Assembly: GCF_901933205.1 (NCBI RefSeq) | Contig: NC_044572.1 | Location: 25,072,501 to 25,136,500, forward strand | DNA length: 64,000 nt | Origin: Camarhynchus parvulus | Lineage: Eukaryota; Chordata; Aves; Passeriformes; Thraupidae | Reading direction: 5' to 3' | Shown: positions 12,468 through 23,970 of the stretch, piece by piece | How positions within the stretch are numbered: position 1 is the stretch's first letter | How the letters are laid out: every line of letters begins with the position of its first letter | The notes under the pieces: model-generated | What the model was told of the DNA's origin: nothing | Seen by the model: the letters and a program-made list of their open reading frames with translations, nothing else | The model's database searches: none | Position numbers and translations under genes: made by a program

Positions 12468-15400
12468 GTAAGGATAAAAATCACCTCCCCTTTCCTTAGA
12501 GGAGATGGCCAGCAGGGAAGGGCAGCTGCCTAGTTGTGTCTACAATGCTAGTTGCCACGCAGATGAAAACAGAACTGTGGCCCTTGAAGGGGAAAAAGTA
12601 GATCTGAGACATGAACAACTGCCTCTTGTAAGTGTTTGATCATCACACGTTGTACAATCAAGTCAGGACATTATTATTCTTTCCAAGGAAGAAGGCAGGA
12701 TTGAGTACAACACTTGAATGAGGCACCTATGTGCCAGCACAGTGGCACTGTAGCTCTTGTCCCCATTGTCTGTAAAGAAAGCCAGACCGCTGTGGAGGCT
12801 GTATGTCTCTCAGTCTGATGTGGCAGGTAATTCGAGTCATTATGTTGTCTTGGTGTACAAAAATTTCTCCTTTGAACCAGATTAGGCACCTATGAGGGTC
12901 TCAAAGTGGATTCCTATAAGTAGATACTGGTGCCCTTGGAAAAAGTGAGGCAATTTGCTTCTGTTTTGTAATAGAGCAATACATAAATCCCTGCCATGGT
13001 CTTCTGCTCCAGAGAGGGCCACAGGGCAGAATTTTCACACTGAGGGAGAGTTTGTTTCAATGGAATGATGCAGGAGAGCATTTTGCTGACACACACAGAT
13101 ACTTACAGATAATTATTGATGGTGGCAATGGGCTCTAGTGATGCCTGGGAGATAAATGGGCAGAGCAGTAATACAAAATGCCTGAGAAAGAAGAGACTGT
13201 CTGTGATGCAAAGATGATATCTGTGATAGGAGAGTCTCTTACACTGCAAAGTGTTCATATTGTGCTGGAGGAGGAGACAAGCCTGGGTTGCCTACTAAAG
13301 GGTCCTCACTCTGCTATGTCACTGACATCCAGTCCATCCTGCACAAACCTTGTGTATTCTCCTTCTCCAGAGTCTGGCCATGGGCAGACTCTTCAGGAGA
13401 GATGGAAGGTGGAGTAGCTCATCCTGGGAGCGAGCATAGGGCAGTTCCTGAGTGGAAAGTAGAAAGGAGGAGAAAAATGCAAAAGTATGACATCAGGATG
13501 CAGAAAACCACACATTTTCTGTAACATAAGGAATGGAACTCGAAAAGCACTCTGAGAGATAAGATGATAATCTTGTTCTAGCCGATTGAAGGTTCAGACA
13601 AAGTGATATGATAGCACTTTTGCAGCTCCAGCTTTTACAATTCTGTGATTCTAATGTTTGGAATTTGCAGATCAAGGTTCAGCTTTCAGTTGACTGTGAC
13701 AACATAATCGCTGGAGTTAAAAGACAGCTCCAGAAGCCATGCCATGTGAATTACTGCTGAAGATTCAGTATGGGGCCAGTATTATGATTGCAAGTCTCTT
13801 ATATTAAAAATTACAGGTGTGCACAGATATGTTTAGTGGGCCAGGCAATACAAATGTTGTTCCCTAAATTTCCACTATCATGAATGTTGATGTAATTATC
13901 TAATGATCTATGCCATGGGTTGCATCTTCAACATTGCTTTTCATTTCCCTAATGTTTTTGCTCATTGTGTTGCCAGTAATGTTGTTCAATCTGCATGAAA
14001 AGAAACAGTCTCTCCTGGAAGTGCAATTTAGAGATGTAGCAGACCAGAAAACTAGTGACAAGAAGCTGACTGTCACTGAAAATTGAACAACTGGGACTCA
14101 AAATCTAGTGGAAAAGCAAAGATTAATGGGAAGTAATTTGTTTACGCTCAAAAATCATTTAAGGCAAAATTGTACCTCCTGGAATTATATATTAAAACAC
14201 TTTTATTATTGCAGTAGAACAATATGTAATGTTTTCGTTTTGAATAATATAAATAAATTACTTTCAGTCGTGGATGGGCACTTTACGTGCTGTCATGGAT
14301 TGGTATAAATAAGTGTTTACACAGTCTAACATGAGGAAGGATGATGTTTTAAGGAGTGCTCAGATTTTACAATAAGAGCTGCTTACTTTATATTCGTACA
14401 TAGGAGTTACTTACATAAACTGTAAATGAGGTCCTGGTTGCAAAAGGCTGGCTTGAATCCTTGCTGCCAGGAAAAAAAAATTAAATTAAGACAATGCTAC
14501 ATTAACAATGTTACTTTTTGTACTGCTAGATACGTGAGCTGAATAGTCTTTTTTTAATTTGAACTCATGCTGCATGCGAAAAAAGGATTTTTCTCTTTTC
14601 TTTCTCTTGCTTTGTTTATTTGAAATAGATAGATTGTGTTGTTTTCCCTGACTTAAATCTTCTTGAAATTTAGTATCACTGATTACTGCCTGGATTCACC
14701 AGGAAAGAGAATTCTACCCACAGCTTACTCACTAATTTCCTTTCACACCCACCACACATCTGCACTTGGGACAACAGGAAATTTTAATTAAGACAAAACC
14801 TTTTTGCATGATGATTTCATTTCCAAGATAAATAAAAGCAAGCTGGCAGCAACCCTTTGAAAGGAAGGAGCCTGTTTAGACTTTCTGTTACATACAGTTG
14901 GTTGTCTTTTCCATCCGCTTTCCTTACATCTTTTCATTTCTGCCATAAATTTTATTGTGCATGAAATTGATGGCTGGTAGCCCTGATTAAAGCCAGGCCT
15001 GACACACTGAGGTGCTGCTGGAAAGACACGGCTCACTCTTTCTCCCCCACTAAATATTCTAGATATTCCACTGCTTGCTGTAGCTTCCTCCCACCCACTC
15101 TGTCTGTTTGGTCTACTGGAGGTCAAAAGCCCATGAAAAAATAGGTCTGTGCCTATTTCACACATCAGTATGCCATAATCATGTTTAGCACTAAGCAGCA
15201 AGAAGGTCCACGATATGAGGGTAATGGTGTGAGACACATGTGAGGGACTAGTCGGGGTGCATTTAATGATCTGGGAGAAAGAAAAAAAAATTGGCATCAA
15301 ATGGACCTTGTGATTTACTGGTGTGTACAGGTTGCCTCCAAGCACAAGGTACTATTTCAGCAGCATCCATCTCAGTGTGGGCACAAACACTGTTTGTACA

Positions 15401-16593
15401 GGTGCTGCACCTTTTGCTCTTGGAGAGGGGACATTTACTGGGCCCGCTCAGGTATCAAACCTGAGAGTGAGCCAGAGCTCTTGAGGGTTTCTGCCATTCC
15501 CCACTGACTGGGTAGGTGACCTGCAGCTGGATCTTGACGTAAGTGGCAGTTCTGCCATTCCTTTCAGCAGGACCAAATGCTGCATTCCTAACACTACATG
15601 GAGTTGCTTAGAAGCTCGCTAGGGATCTCTTGCAAGTTGGTCCTAATTTTCTTTAATTAAGCAAAGTATTAGAGAAGAATTGCTTTTTCCTTTCTGGGGA
15701 TGCAGGTCTTCTATTTATTGGTAAACACTGCAGAAAAATTAAATTTTTATTTGCTTGACTTTTGTATATTTCTAACCCTTAATTTAGCAGTACCACTTGT
15801 ACTGGTCAAAGGAAATTAAATCTTATTGTTCAGTCTGACTGATTTTTCACTCTGGAGATTGCTGAACTTGACCCATCCTTCATATGTCACCATCAGATAT
15901 CAGATGACATTTCAAAGTGTTACCAGGTTCCTTGGAAAAGGAATAGGCCACGTTTCATTATGCATACTAACTGGAATTCAGCCTCCATGGAATGACTGCA
16001 CCATGGTGAACCAGGTGTAACACCCTAAATCTAGTCACTCCCCACTTAAAATGACAGATTTTAAAAGGTGTGTTGGCCAATGCTGAAGAACATTGATGGG
16101 CTTGCTCATGTTCTTCAACTGGAGAACATTTGCAAATATTTAGCATGCAAGCCAAATTCTGACAGAGTTCAAGTTTTATGCAGCTGTTTTCTTGAATAAA
16201 GTTTTCATTTTTATTCCGTTTGGACAGTTTTCCTCTTTCTGCTGGTTATTTTCAGTGTCAAAAGCCATCAGTAGAATGATACATGTCCCTGTGGGTGAAA
16301 TCTCATCCATATAATTCTGTTTTTTCACAGCATTACTCAGCTGGGCTGTTTTATTATGAGGAAAATGAAACTTTGAAAACATTTCCACCTCCATAACGTA
16401 CTTCTTAAAATTTAAATGAAAAAGAAACACAAAAACCCAACCAAAACAATTCCTATTTGGCAAAAGCTGTCTTATGTTTTCCAGGCATTGTTTGACTACT
16501 TAATCATTCTTTAAAATAACATATGAGACATTCGAAATTTGTTTGTGAAAGTGTAAGAATGGCTCTCTGACTTGCAGTGTTCTGTGTTTTCAG
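12468..16593 (+). other. DYNC1I1: Intron 11 of DYNC1I1
   Basis: This 4.1-kb intron lies between phase-0 exons. It contains one possible degenerate CR1 3' end near 13560-13655 (TTACAATTCTGTGATTCTAA) and, on the minus strand at 14788-15345, an open frame of 185 codons that I could not match to any family. No other repeat or RNA gene was recognised. It ends in TGTGTTTTCAG at 16593. Confidence 0.9.
13560..13655 (+). mobile_element. Possible degenerate CR1 3' tail
   Basis: The sequence ends in TTACAATTCTGTGATTCTAA (about 13635-13654), which resembles the last bases of many CR1 copies. The preceding 60 bases (TGATATGATAGCACTTTTGC...) fit only loosely. It may be an old CR1 tail or a chance likeness. 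Confidence 0.35.
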
Positions 16594-16707
16594 CATCCTG
16601 TGTATTGTGTGAATGTAGTTGGAACACAGAATGCACACAATCTTATTACTGTCTCTACGGATGGCAAAATGTGCTCCTGGAGCCTGGACATGCTCTCAAC
16701 TCCACAG
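16594..16707 (+). CDS. DYNC1I1: DYNC1I1 exon 12 (WD blade)
   Basis: This exon is 114 bp and encodes 38 residues, phase 0 to 0, between the acceptor TTTTCAG and the donor GTGGGT. It begins [18 protein letters not shown], carries the blade strand [14 protein letters not shown] and ends STPQ. It directly continues the AAAHT of exon 11, giving the family junction [19 protein letters not shown] and STPQ agree with intermediate chain 1 rather than 2. Removing it would keep the frame but delete most of one blade. Confidence 0.97.
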
Positions 16708-19523
16708 GTGGGTTTGTTTTCAGCAGTATGGGGCGGGGAGAAATTGTCTTTGGTAAAGCAGGATACCTGCGCAGTGGAACGTAGCTCCTAAAAGCCAAAA
16801 TCTCGCATCCTATGCAAACTAAAACCAATGGATGCACTTGAAAGAGTACAGCTTGCTTCCAGCAGTCTCTGCTAAGAGCCAAACCCCATTTCCTTTACCA
16901 CAAATCATGTAATTATTGTAATACGTTAATGCATAGGTCAGTTTCAAGTGAAAATGAAATAGTCCATTTTAAAGCATGGTAATTACAGAAGTCGCCTGTG
17001 GTATAAATTGCACTTATTCTACAGCATTGTTTAACAAATATGGACTAGATTGCACTGCTGCTGAACACACCCTAGGCACTGCAGGTTTCCAAGGCACAGT
17101 CAGAAACTCAGAAACTTATTTTGCTGGCAGCCTTCAGTAGCCAAAGGAACAAACAATGCAAATCAAAAGTTTTAGAACTAATTCTCCCCCTCTGGAATGT
17201 TTGCTACTATTGTCTGTTCCCACCCCCCTCCCCTCCTTTGTATCAGAAATGAAAGGAAACACAGGAAAATTGCCCAAACCACTAGTGATTATAATAATGG
17301 AAACTAAACAAAGAATCCAATGCTGAAAAAGGTGTACAGAAAGCATCTTTTAAGTGTTATCTTCTGAAGAAGTACATTTTCTATTCCAACACATCACTCA
17401 TTTTTATACAAAATTTCTTAGAAAAAAATTAATATAATTTTTACTAAGCATCATGGGATCTGATCTTGTTTCAAAATGCTGCATAGGAACTCCCTATAAT
17501 GATTCCATTAATCATGCACTAATGTGCAATTACTATTGAATTATTTACTTTTCAGTGTTGACACAAGAGGTGGGACTCCTCTGTCCTAACCTCAGCCATC
17601 TAAAAGTTGATGTGTCAAGTCTAAGTCAGAAATTCAAGTTTTCTGTACTGCTGAGGTAGAGAGAGGCTGGTACTTCTGGAGGGTGACTCATCCCACCCAA
17701 GTGTGAAAAGCCATTTCAGATACCCACCCTGGGACATGGAACTGTCCTATCTTAGGGTGGAGGAGGATTCTGGAAATCATCACATCTACTCCTCTACTCA
17801 CAGTGAGACCAATTTCAAATTTCGACCACATTGCTCATGTAAGGCAACAGTGTGGGGCTGGTAGTTGTGTCCTGGGACTGTACGAAACCAATACTCTCTG
17901 CAGTAGAAATGGAGGCATCTAAAATGGCCCAGGCATCTATGTTCAGGCACCCTAATGCCTTCCACAGTTTCTCACCTAAATATCAAGAAGATAAATCCCA
18001 GCCCTGCATATTCATTTACTGGAATACTGAAGTCTGAAGCACAGATCTGTGAACATCTGAGTTCCAGGATCTCATCACTCAAATGGAATTTCCCTGCTCC
18101 AAATCTGGCTCTCAACAAGGATGGGAACACACCCCACATTACACTGAAGTCTGGCACATGGCTCATGGTGATCTAGGAAAGAGAGGCACAGGACTTGATG
18201 TCAAGCTGCATGCCATAGCTTTAAACTGGGAGGAGTGAAGTGTTGCTGATGTGTGTCAGTCTGAAACTTTCCAAAGACACAGCTCCAGAGCACTTGTGTA
18301 CAGTCATGGTGTGGGCGCTGGGAGCAGAGTGTCCACCACAGCCTATGGCCATGTCTCTGCAGAGACACTAAATGATGATCTCACCCCAGAAGGTTTTAAC
18401 AAAAATATATTGTCTCCTCCCATATTAAGAGAATTTCTCTCTCTCACTCACATGTTTACAGAAATATGGGGTGGTCTCCCAATGCATTTTCCATGCCTTG
18501 TTTTGCCTTTATAAGAGAACCAAATTTATTTCAAAGAAAAGCATAAACCAAGCAGAAGTATTTCTCTGTGGGTTTGCATCACTCTCCTTTCACAGGGATA
18601 CCCATTTTCTTTGCAGCAAAAAAGCCCTTTTGAGAAAAACCATGCAGGCTTTGGCTCTAGAAGAGCAGCAGCATAGACCTTTTAAACATAGAGAACATAA
18701 CCACTTGAATAGCTTAAAATGAAAATGGTGAAATCATTCAGGCCTTTTGTGGATTCTTGGGTTACACCATTTAGGCTGAAAAACGAAAAAGTTGTGCAAA
18801 ATCTGCTCAAAGTGTACACATCTTGCAACAGCCACAAACTTGCATGGTTATTTTATTTGCAATTGCAAAAATGGGCATGCTGATTTACTTTAAAATATAG
18901 CTACCAAGTGAAAACAGAAAACATTCGTGCTGGTTTGTAGCTTGATGGTGGAGTCTAGAAGGAGTGTTTATGGTTGCCTCAGAAAATCCCTGAAAAGCAA
19001 TGCTTAGAATGGTGGTAGTGACAGGACCCCAACTTTTTAATTTTGTTCTGCAAAGGGACAAATGACACAGTGAAATAAATGCCTCACGTGCACACGATAT
19101 TGCAAGTGCTTCCTGACAACTGATTTCCAGAATGTAAATAGAAGGGTATTGCTTGATTTATTAAAGCCCGAGGCTGGCAGATGTAACCATTAAGGTATTA
19201 TCTTTAGTTTCTGCACCATTAGATTTTAAATTCTCACCTGTCATCTCTGGCTGATTTAAGATGATGCAGAAAAGACCAGTGCCTTCCTGCCAGTCTCAAA
19301 TGTGTGACAGACAGCACTGGGGATGGTAGGAGCATCCTGGTTTGTGACACTGCATCTTCTTACAACATCTTATGTAGAAACCAAATGTGACTGGGTCAAA
19401 TGATTTCATCTTCCTCTCCTGCTACTCCATGTATTAGTTAGAAATCAATTTTAAAAAAAACCAACCCAACCCAGACTAACAAAAGAAGGATCCCAGCATA
19501 ATAACAAAAACCTGTTTTGGTAG
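16708..19523 (+). other. DYNC1I1: Intron 12 of DYNC1I1
   Basis: This is a 2.8-kb AT-rich intron. An imperfect AT palindrome lies at 17417-17448 (CTTAG...CTAAG around A/T runs). No mobile element, coding exon or RNA gene was recognised. It ends GTTTTGGTAG at 19523. Confidence 0.9.
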
Positions 19524-19657
19524 GAGAGCATGGAGCTGGTATACAATAAGTCCAAACCAGTGGCGGTCACAGGAATGGCTTTTCCAACTGGAGATGTCAA
19601 TAACTTTGTCGTGGGCAGTGAAGAGGGAACAGTCTACACAGCCTGTCGTCATGGAAG
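19524..19657 (+). CDS. DYNC1I1: DYNC1I1 exon 13 (WD blade)
   Basis: This exon is 134 bp and starts in phase 0 after TTTTGGTAG. It ends with two bases of a Ser codon (AG) before the donor GTGAAG. The translation is [20 protein letters not shown], then [20 protein letters not shown] and CRHG. VGSEEG is the blade turn that replaces the usual GH/WD signature. The linker [19 protein letters not shown] is the clearest mark of DYNC1I1 against DYNC1I2. Its acceptor has a weak polypyrimidine tract (CCTGTTTTGGTAG), the poorest of the set, so this junction may depend on enhancer elements. That is inference. Confidence 0.97.
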
Positions 19658-22088
19658 GTGAAGTTCAGCATTTTGTACTTCTAAAACATTGTGTACCTGT
19701 GTTGATGAGAGACAGCCAAGTGTGTGTGGAGAGTGTTCAATGTTTTCTTCGCTTGGATCAACAATGTCTGATCAACAATGTTCCTGTGACCAGCACAGGA
19801 GCTCCCTGACTTTGAGCATCTTTGCTACAGCCGGTTATACTGGGGCAGTTACCCCAGGCTGGCTCCCTGTGTAGCTGGTGGGGAGCAATGATTACCCTTA
19901 GGTTGACTTCCTTTACCTTTTTCAGTCATGTGCCTGAAGAGGAGATGGCTGGGCTCTCAGAAAAACCTCTTTCTCACCCATGAGATGAGATTGAGATGAG
20001 ATGAGATGAGATGAGATGAGATGAGATGATGGAGGTTTACACCGCTGTGTACAGGTTTATACACCTAGGTGAGATGCAGGTGTCTATGTCTGCACAGGTT
20101 AAATGAGGTCTAGGAGACACTTCTGTTGCAGGCTAATCAGACCTCAACCAATATCAGATGGTTTATTTTATTTTGGTCTGTTTTATTTTTTACCATTCTC
20201 AGCTCCATCTTCAGTCTCCACAAGGATAAATCAGAGAAAAGCCACCATGGGCCTGGTTCCTTTAATAACATGGATGCAGCCACAGTGTGCCACGTGGGTT
20301 CTAGAGAATCCTGTGCTCTCTCACACTGTGGTCACACATAATATAACCCAGGCTGTAGTTTGATACTGCAAGTTCCTTGTTTGGCACCCTGAAAACCTGC
20401 AGGATGCTGGTGTGCTCTGTTAGCTTCCAGTAGTAGTTTTATCTCTGGGAAACTTGAAAGGCTTCTGTAAAGAACAAAATCTTGGTTTTCCACTGACAGA
20501 CTTGGAGCTCATCCCCACCAGTAGTACACAATGTTCTCTGAATTCATATTTTATCATATTCTGAGTTTATGTTGGCCAAAAAGACATTGATACAGTGGTT
20601 TAAGATTGTAAGGCTTCTATTACACATCCCCAATGTTTTATAAATACTGTTTTACATATGTTTTGTTCAATGTTTTTTAATTTTAGAATATTTTTATTTT
20701 AGTCTGACCACTGACAGTGTTGCAAAATTGTGTCTATTTAGACATATACTGATAGGCTGTGTGGTGGCTCATGGTTTGAATGAGTCTTAGGCTGCTAGCA
20801 TGAATGAAGCATGCCCAAGGGCATTTCTCACTTCTGAACTTTCAGACTTGCCTGGTTTGTTCCTCACAAGAGGAGGAAGGTGCCAGATCCTCTTTTTAGC
20901 AAACCTTTTTAGAAACTTTCTACTGACCATTGACAAAAGCTCTTCTGCTCCCGCCTATCTTTCCTGGAGGTTTTTGCTATCATCCCTGGTTTACTTCCAG
21001 AGGCTCCTGTGTCCTTCAGCCCAGCACAGTGAAGAGCCATATGTCATTCTGGAAAAAGGTGTGTCAAAGCACAGCAGACACCCAGAGTGGTCTCAGTGCT
21101 CCAGAACTCCCCTTACCCCACTGACTACGTGGCAGATAGCTGGGATAAAATAAGGGGTGTCCTTTGCATCCAGCAGGATACTGCAGGACTCAGCCCCTGC
21201 TCCAGCACATGCTGCAAGGTCTGGCAGGGGAACATAAGTGAGGTCACCCTGTCCACACAGGAGATGTGAGGGGACACTGCACCCTGGATGAAGGACCAGT
21301 ATTCTCTGGCACAGCTCCATATCTCCTTTCAGTACACTGTACTCACACTGGCACAGGGCAATTTTTCTATAATCTAGCTAAAAGGGTAATTTCATTATTC
21401 TCTTTTCTGTATACACTGTCAGACAGCACTGACAACTGATCTGGCATCATTTGCTTCCAGGAAGAAGAAAACCGTGCACATTGTCTCTTACACAGCATTG
21501 TACTTTTCCTTCCTAATAGCTATTCCAGCCTCTGGCTGATGAATTGTACATCTCCCCTTGTTCAAAGTAATGACTGTATGATACCTGATCACAGGATCAA
21601 TTACTTCGCTTTTTGTGAAAAAGCATTTGCTTCCTAGTGACTTGATTGATTGCTATGAAAAGTTATCTTAGATACTTAAGAGAAAAAGAATTGCCCATGT
21701 GAAGTCATTAACATATCTGCATTTTTATTTTAATGGTTATTCCTTGTGATAATGGCTTACTCAGAGGCATAAGCTATAGTATAATTACAATTTTGAATTT
21801 TATAATTATACAGAAATGTTATTTCAATCTACGGGAGCAGACAGTGTATGTAGAAGTGAGTAAGGTAAGTCTTCAGAAGTAAGAGAAATTCTCCCTGTGC
21901 TCAATTCTGAGCATTAATTTTCCCCACTGGAGTAAACCTCTGCAGGCAAAGTCCTTAGCAGAAGGAGAAAGATTTTCAGGTTAAATAGAGCTTTAAAAGG
22001 AAACAGGACCCTAACAGTAAAGAAAAGTTATGTTAAAACACTAGGTGGTGAATCACTCTCTGTATGTAAATCCTTCTTCTCCCTGCAG
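19658..22088 (+). other. DYNC1I1: Intron 13 of DYNC1I1
   Basis: This 2.4-kb intron is the only one in the window that splits a codon (phase 2). It holds a pentanucleotide microsatellite at 19981-20026 and a 9-bp AT-rich inverted repeat with TAATTA cores at 21779-21811. No transposon or coding sequence was recognised. The acceptor is TTCTCCCTGCAG. Confidence 0.9.
19981..20026. repeat. (TGAGA)n microsatellite
   Basis: Two TGAGA units, one extra T, then seven uninterrupted TGAGA units lie in tandem (19981-20026), and the next bases are TGATGG. It is a likely length-variable marker about 320 bp inside intron 13. Confidence 0.95.
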
Positions 22089-22233
22089 TAAAGCTGGCAT
22101 TGGTGAAATTTTTGAAGGCCACCAAGGACCTGTCACAGGAATCAATTGTCACATGGCAGTGGGTCCAATAGACTTTTCCCATCTCTTTGTCACGTCATCA
22201 TTTGACTGGACAGTGAAACTGTGGACCACAAAG
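22089..22233 (+). CDS. DYNC1I1: DYNC1I1 exon 14 (WD blade)
   Basis: This exon is 145 bp. Its first base completes the Ser codon begun in exon 13 (AG|T), and it then reads [20 protein letters not shown], with [20 protein letters not shown] at the end. GHQGPVTGI and SFDWTVKLW form the most canonical WD40 blade of the window (GH to WD-like KLW). It ends in phase 0 with the donor [17 protein letters not shown] fits intermediate chain 1. The acceptor follows TTCTTCTCCCTGCAG. Confidence 0.97.
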
Positions 22234-23329
22234 GTAAGCAATCCAAGTTGGGCTGGGACAAGTAATTCTACTTGTGAAAATGCTGTTGTCAGAAATATTT
22301 GAATACTGTCTATCAAGGCCTAAGAACCAATTAATTGAAAAGTTGTGGTTAGAATGAGCATAGTGATAGAATTGTAAGTAAAATATACAGCTAGTGTAAT
22401 AACCCTCAATCACATTTGCCCTGGAGCATACCTTGCCCTTTAGCAGGCCTTCATTTCAGTAATAACCCTAGTGCTGAGCAGTTTCACAAGGCAAGGAGAT
22501 GAGGATGTCTTGAACTCCCAGCCATCAAACAATCCATTCATCACTCCCTTTGCAGGCTAAATTGCAAAGCTAATACTATGCACTGTGGTGATGCAGGAGC
22601 AGGAACACTTTCCTCTGATGAAGCAACAGGGGAAGTGCACATACAACTTAGTGCGATCAATATCACTTGTGAAATTCACTGCTGGAGGAGGCTGTGATAG
22701 CCAAAAGGTATAAAATGTCCCAATGACATTAGACACTGGAAGCAGGGAGGAAGTACATGCTGGAAATTACATCCATGACCACCAGGGATCTGCTGCTGGC
22801 TACTGTGTGGCCATCTGTCCGTGACCTCTTTCAGAGAGAGCAGCAGAACAGCAGAAATGGCACAGTCCCGTGAAACTTTGAGACCCCAGCACTCCTTGGG
22901 ACAGACTAGAGAGACCAACCTGATGGATTGTACAGGCTGAGTAAAACAGGACAATGAGATGTAAAATCCTAATTATGTCATCTAAATTTATTTTTTTTGT
23001 ATACACCAGAGTAGAGAACTTCCTTCCAAATGTCAGGTTCTTGCCTTAACCAAGTTGGTTTTATGCCTGCATTTGGTTCACATCTTGAGCTGCACCCGGC
23101 AGAGTTCCCGTACTGGAAGCTGACCACAGTCAGGAAGTATCTCAGCATGTGTTCCTCCAAGACATCAGGGCTTGGAGATGCTAGAACAGATGCACAGCAA
23201 ATGTAAATATGAAAGTGATCAGAAAGGGCTCATGTGACAGCCTTGTGCTGGAAAAAGAAGCAGTTACCTAGATGGTAACTTGAATCAGCTTCCATAGTGG
23301 CTTCCAATGCTTTTGTTAATGGCCTGGTC

Positions 23330-23970
23330 TCTCGGGGTCGGCTGCTTGTTCTCTGCCCCCGAGGTGAGTTGGGTGGTCCAGGGAGCGACCCCAGGCTCTG
23401 AAGAATGAGACTGGACTCTTTGCTGTTCGGTCTTCAGGTTGTTTATTAAGTCTTATCTACAAAATTTTCTTCTTGGCAGACAGAGGTCTGACCAGCAAGG
23501 CAGCCACGACGCTCTCCGCCCGCCCCCAAGGCTGCTCCGTCTCTTATACTACAAATTACGTATATCATATTTACTTTTACTTTCTAATACTTATCACTCA
23601 TGTTGGACAGTGCACCCCTTCTCCAAACCAATCTTTGAGTGCCAACACCACAGCAGAAGATGGAGAACAAGAAGAAGAAGGAAGAAGGATGAGACACGCC
23701 TTGTTCCCTCCATCTTGTCTCCATTACCTTTATACAAAATTTTTTAAAACTTATATTTTCACCCTGTGTACACCTTATAAAAACACTCTTTAAACCTGTG
23801 ACACCTTCCAGCCCTCATACCAAACTGGCAATTCATTTGCAGGATCGAAATCCAGCCACCAAGTGTTCCGGGCATCATGCCAAGATCTCCGAGCCCCCTG
23901 ACGGGGTTTCGGCTCTCGACGTGGTCTCGGGGGACTCCTCACATCCGGAGTGATGTGCAGAGTTCCCACA
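23330..23970 (-). mobile_element. Probable solo LTR of an endogenous retrovirus
   Basis: Read on the minus strand this ~640-bp block has LTR architecture. A TATAAGA box lies at 23542-23548, followed about 95 bp later by an AATAAA signal (23442-23447), and then by a GC-rich U5-like part. The minus-strand 5' end reads TGTGGGAACTC. The same six bases, CTGGTC, flank both sides (23324-23329 and 23971-23976), which fits a 6-bp target duplication as made by class II/alpharetrovirus-type integrases. The 3' terminus reads ...CCCCGAGA instead of the usual CA, so the left border may be off or mutated. No internal gag, pol or env sequence is adjacent, as expected after LTR-LTR recombination. The family was not identified. 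Confidence 0.62.

Noticed and set aside
21779..21811. Inverted GTATAATTA / TAATTATAC before exon 14
   Set aside because: The arms are short and AT-rich and within chance expectation; the TAATTA cores alone do not support a binding-site call.
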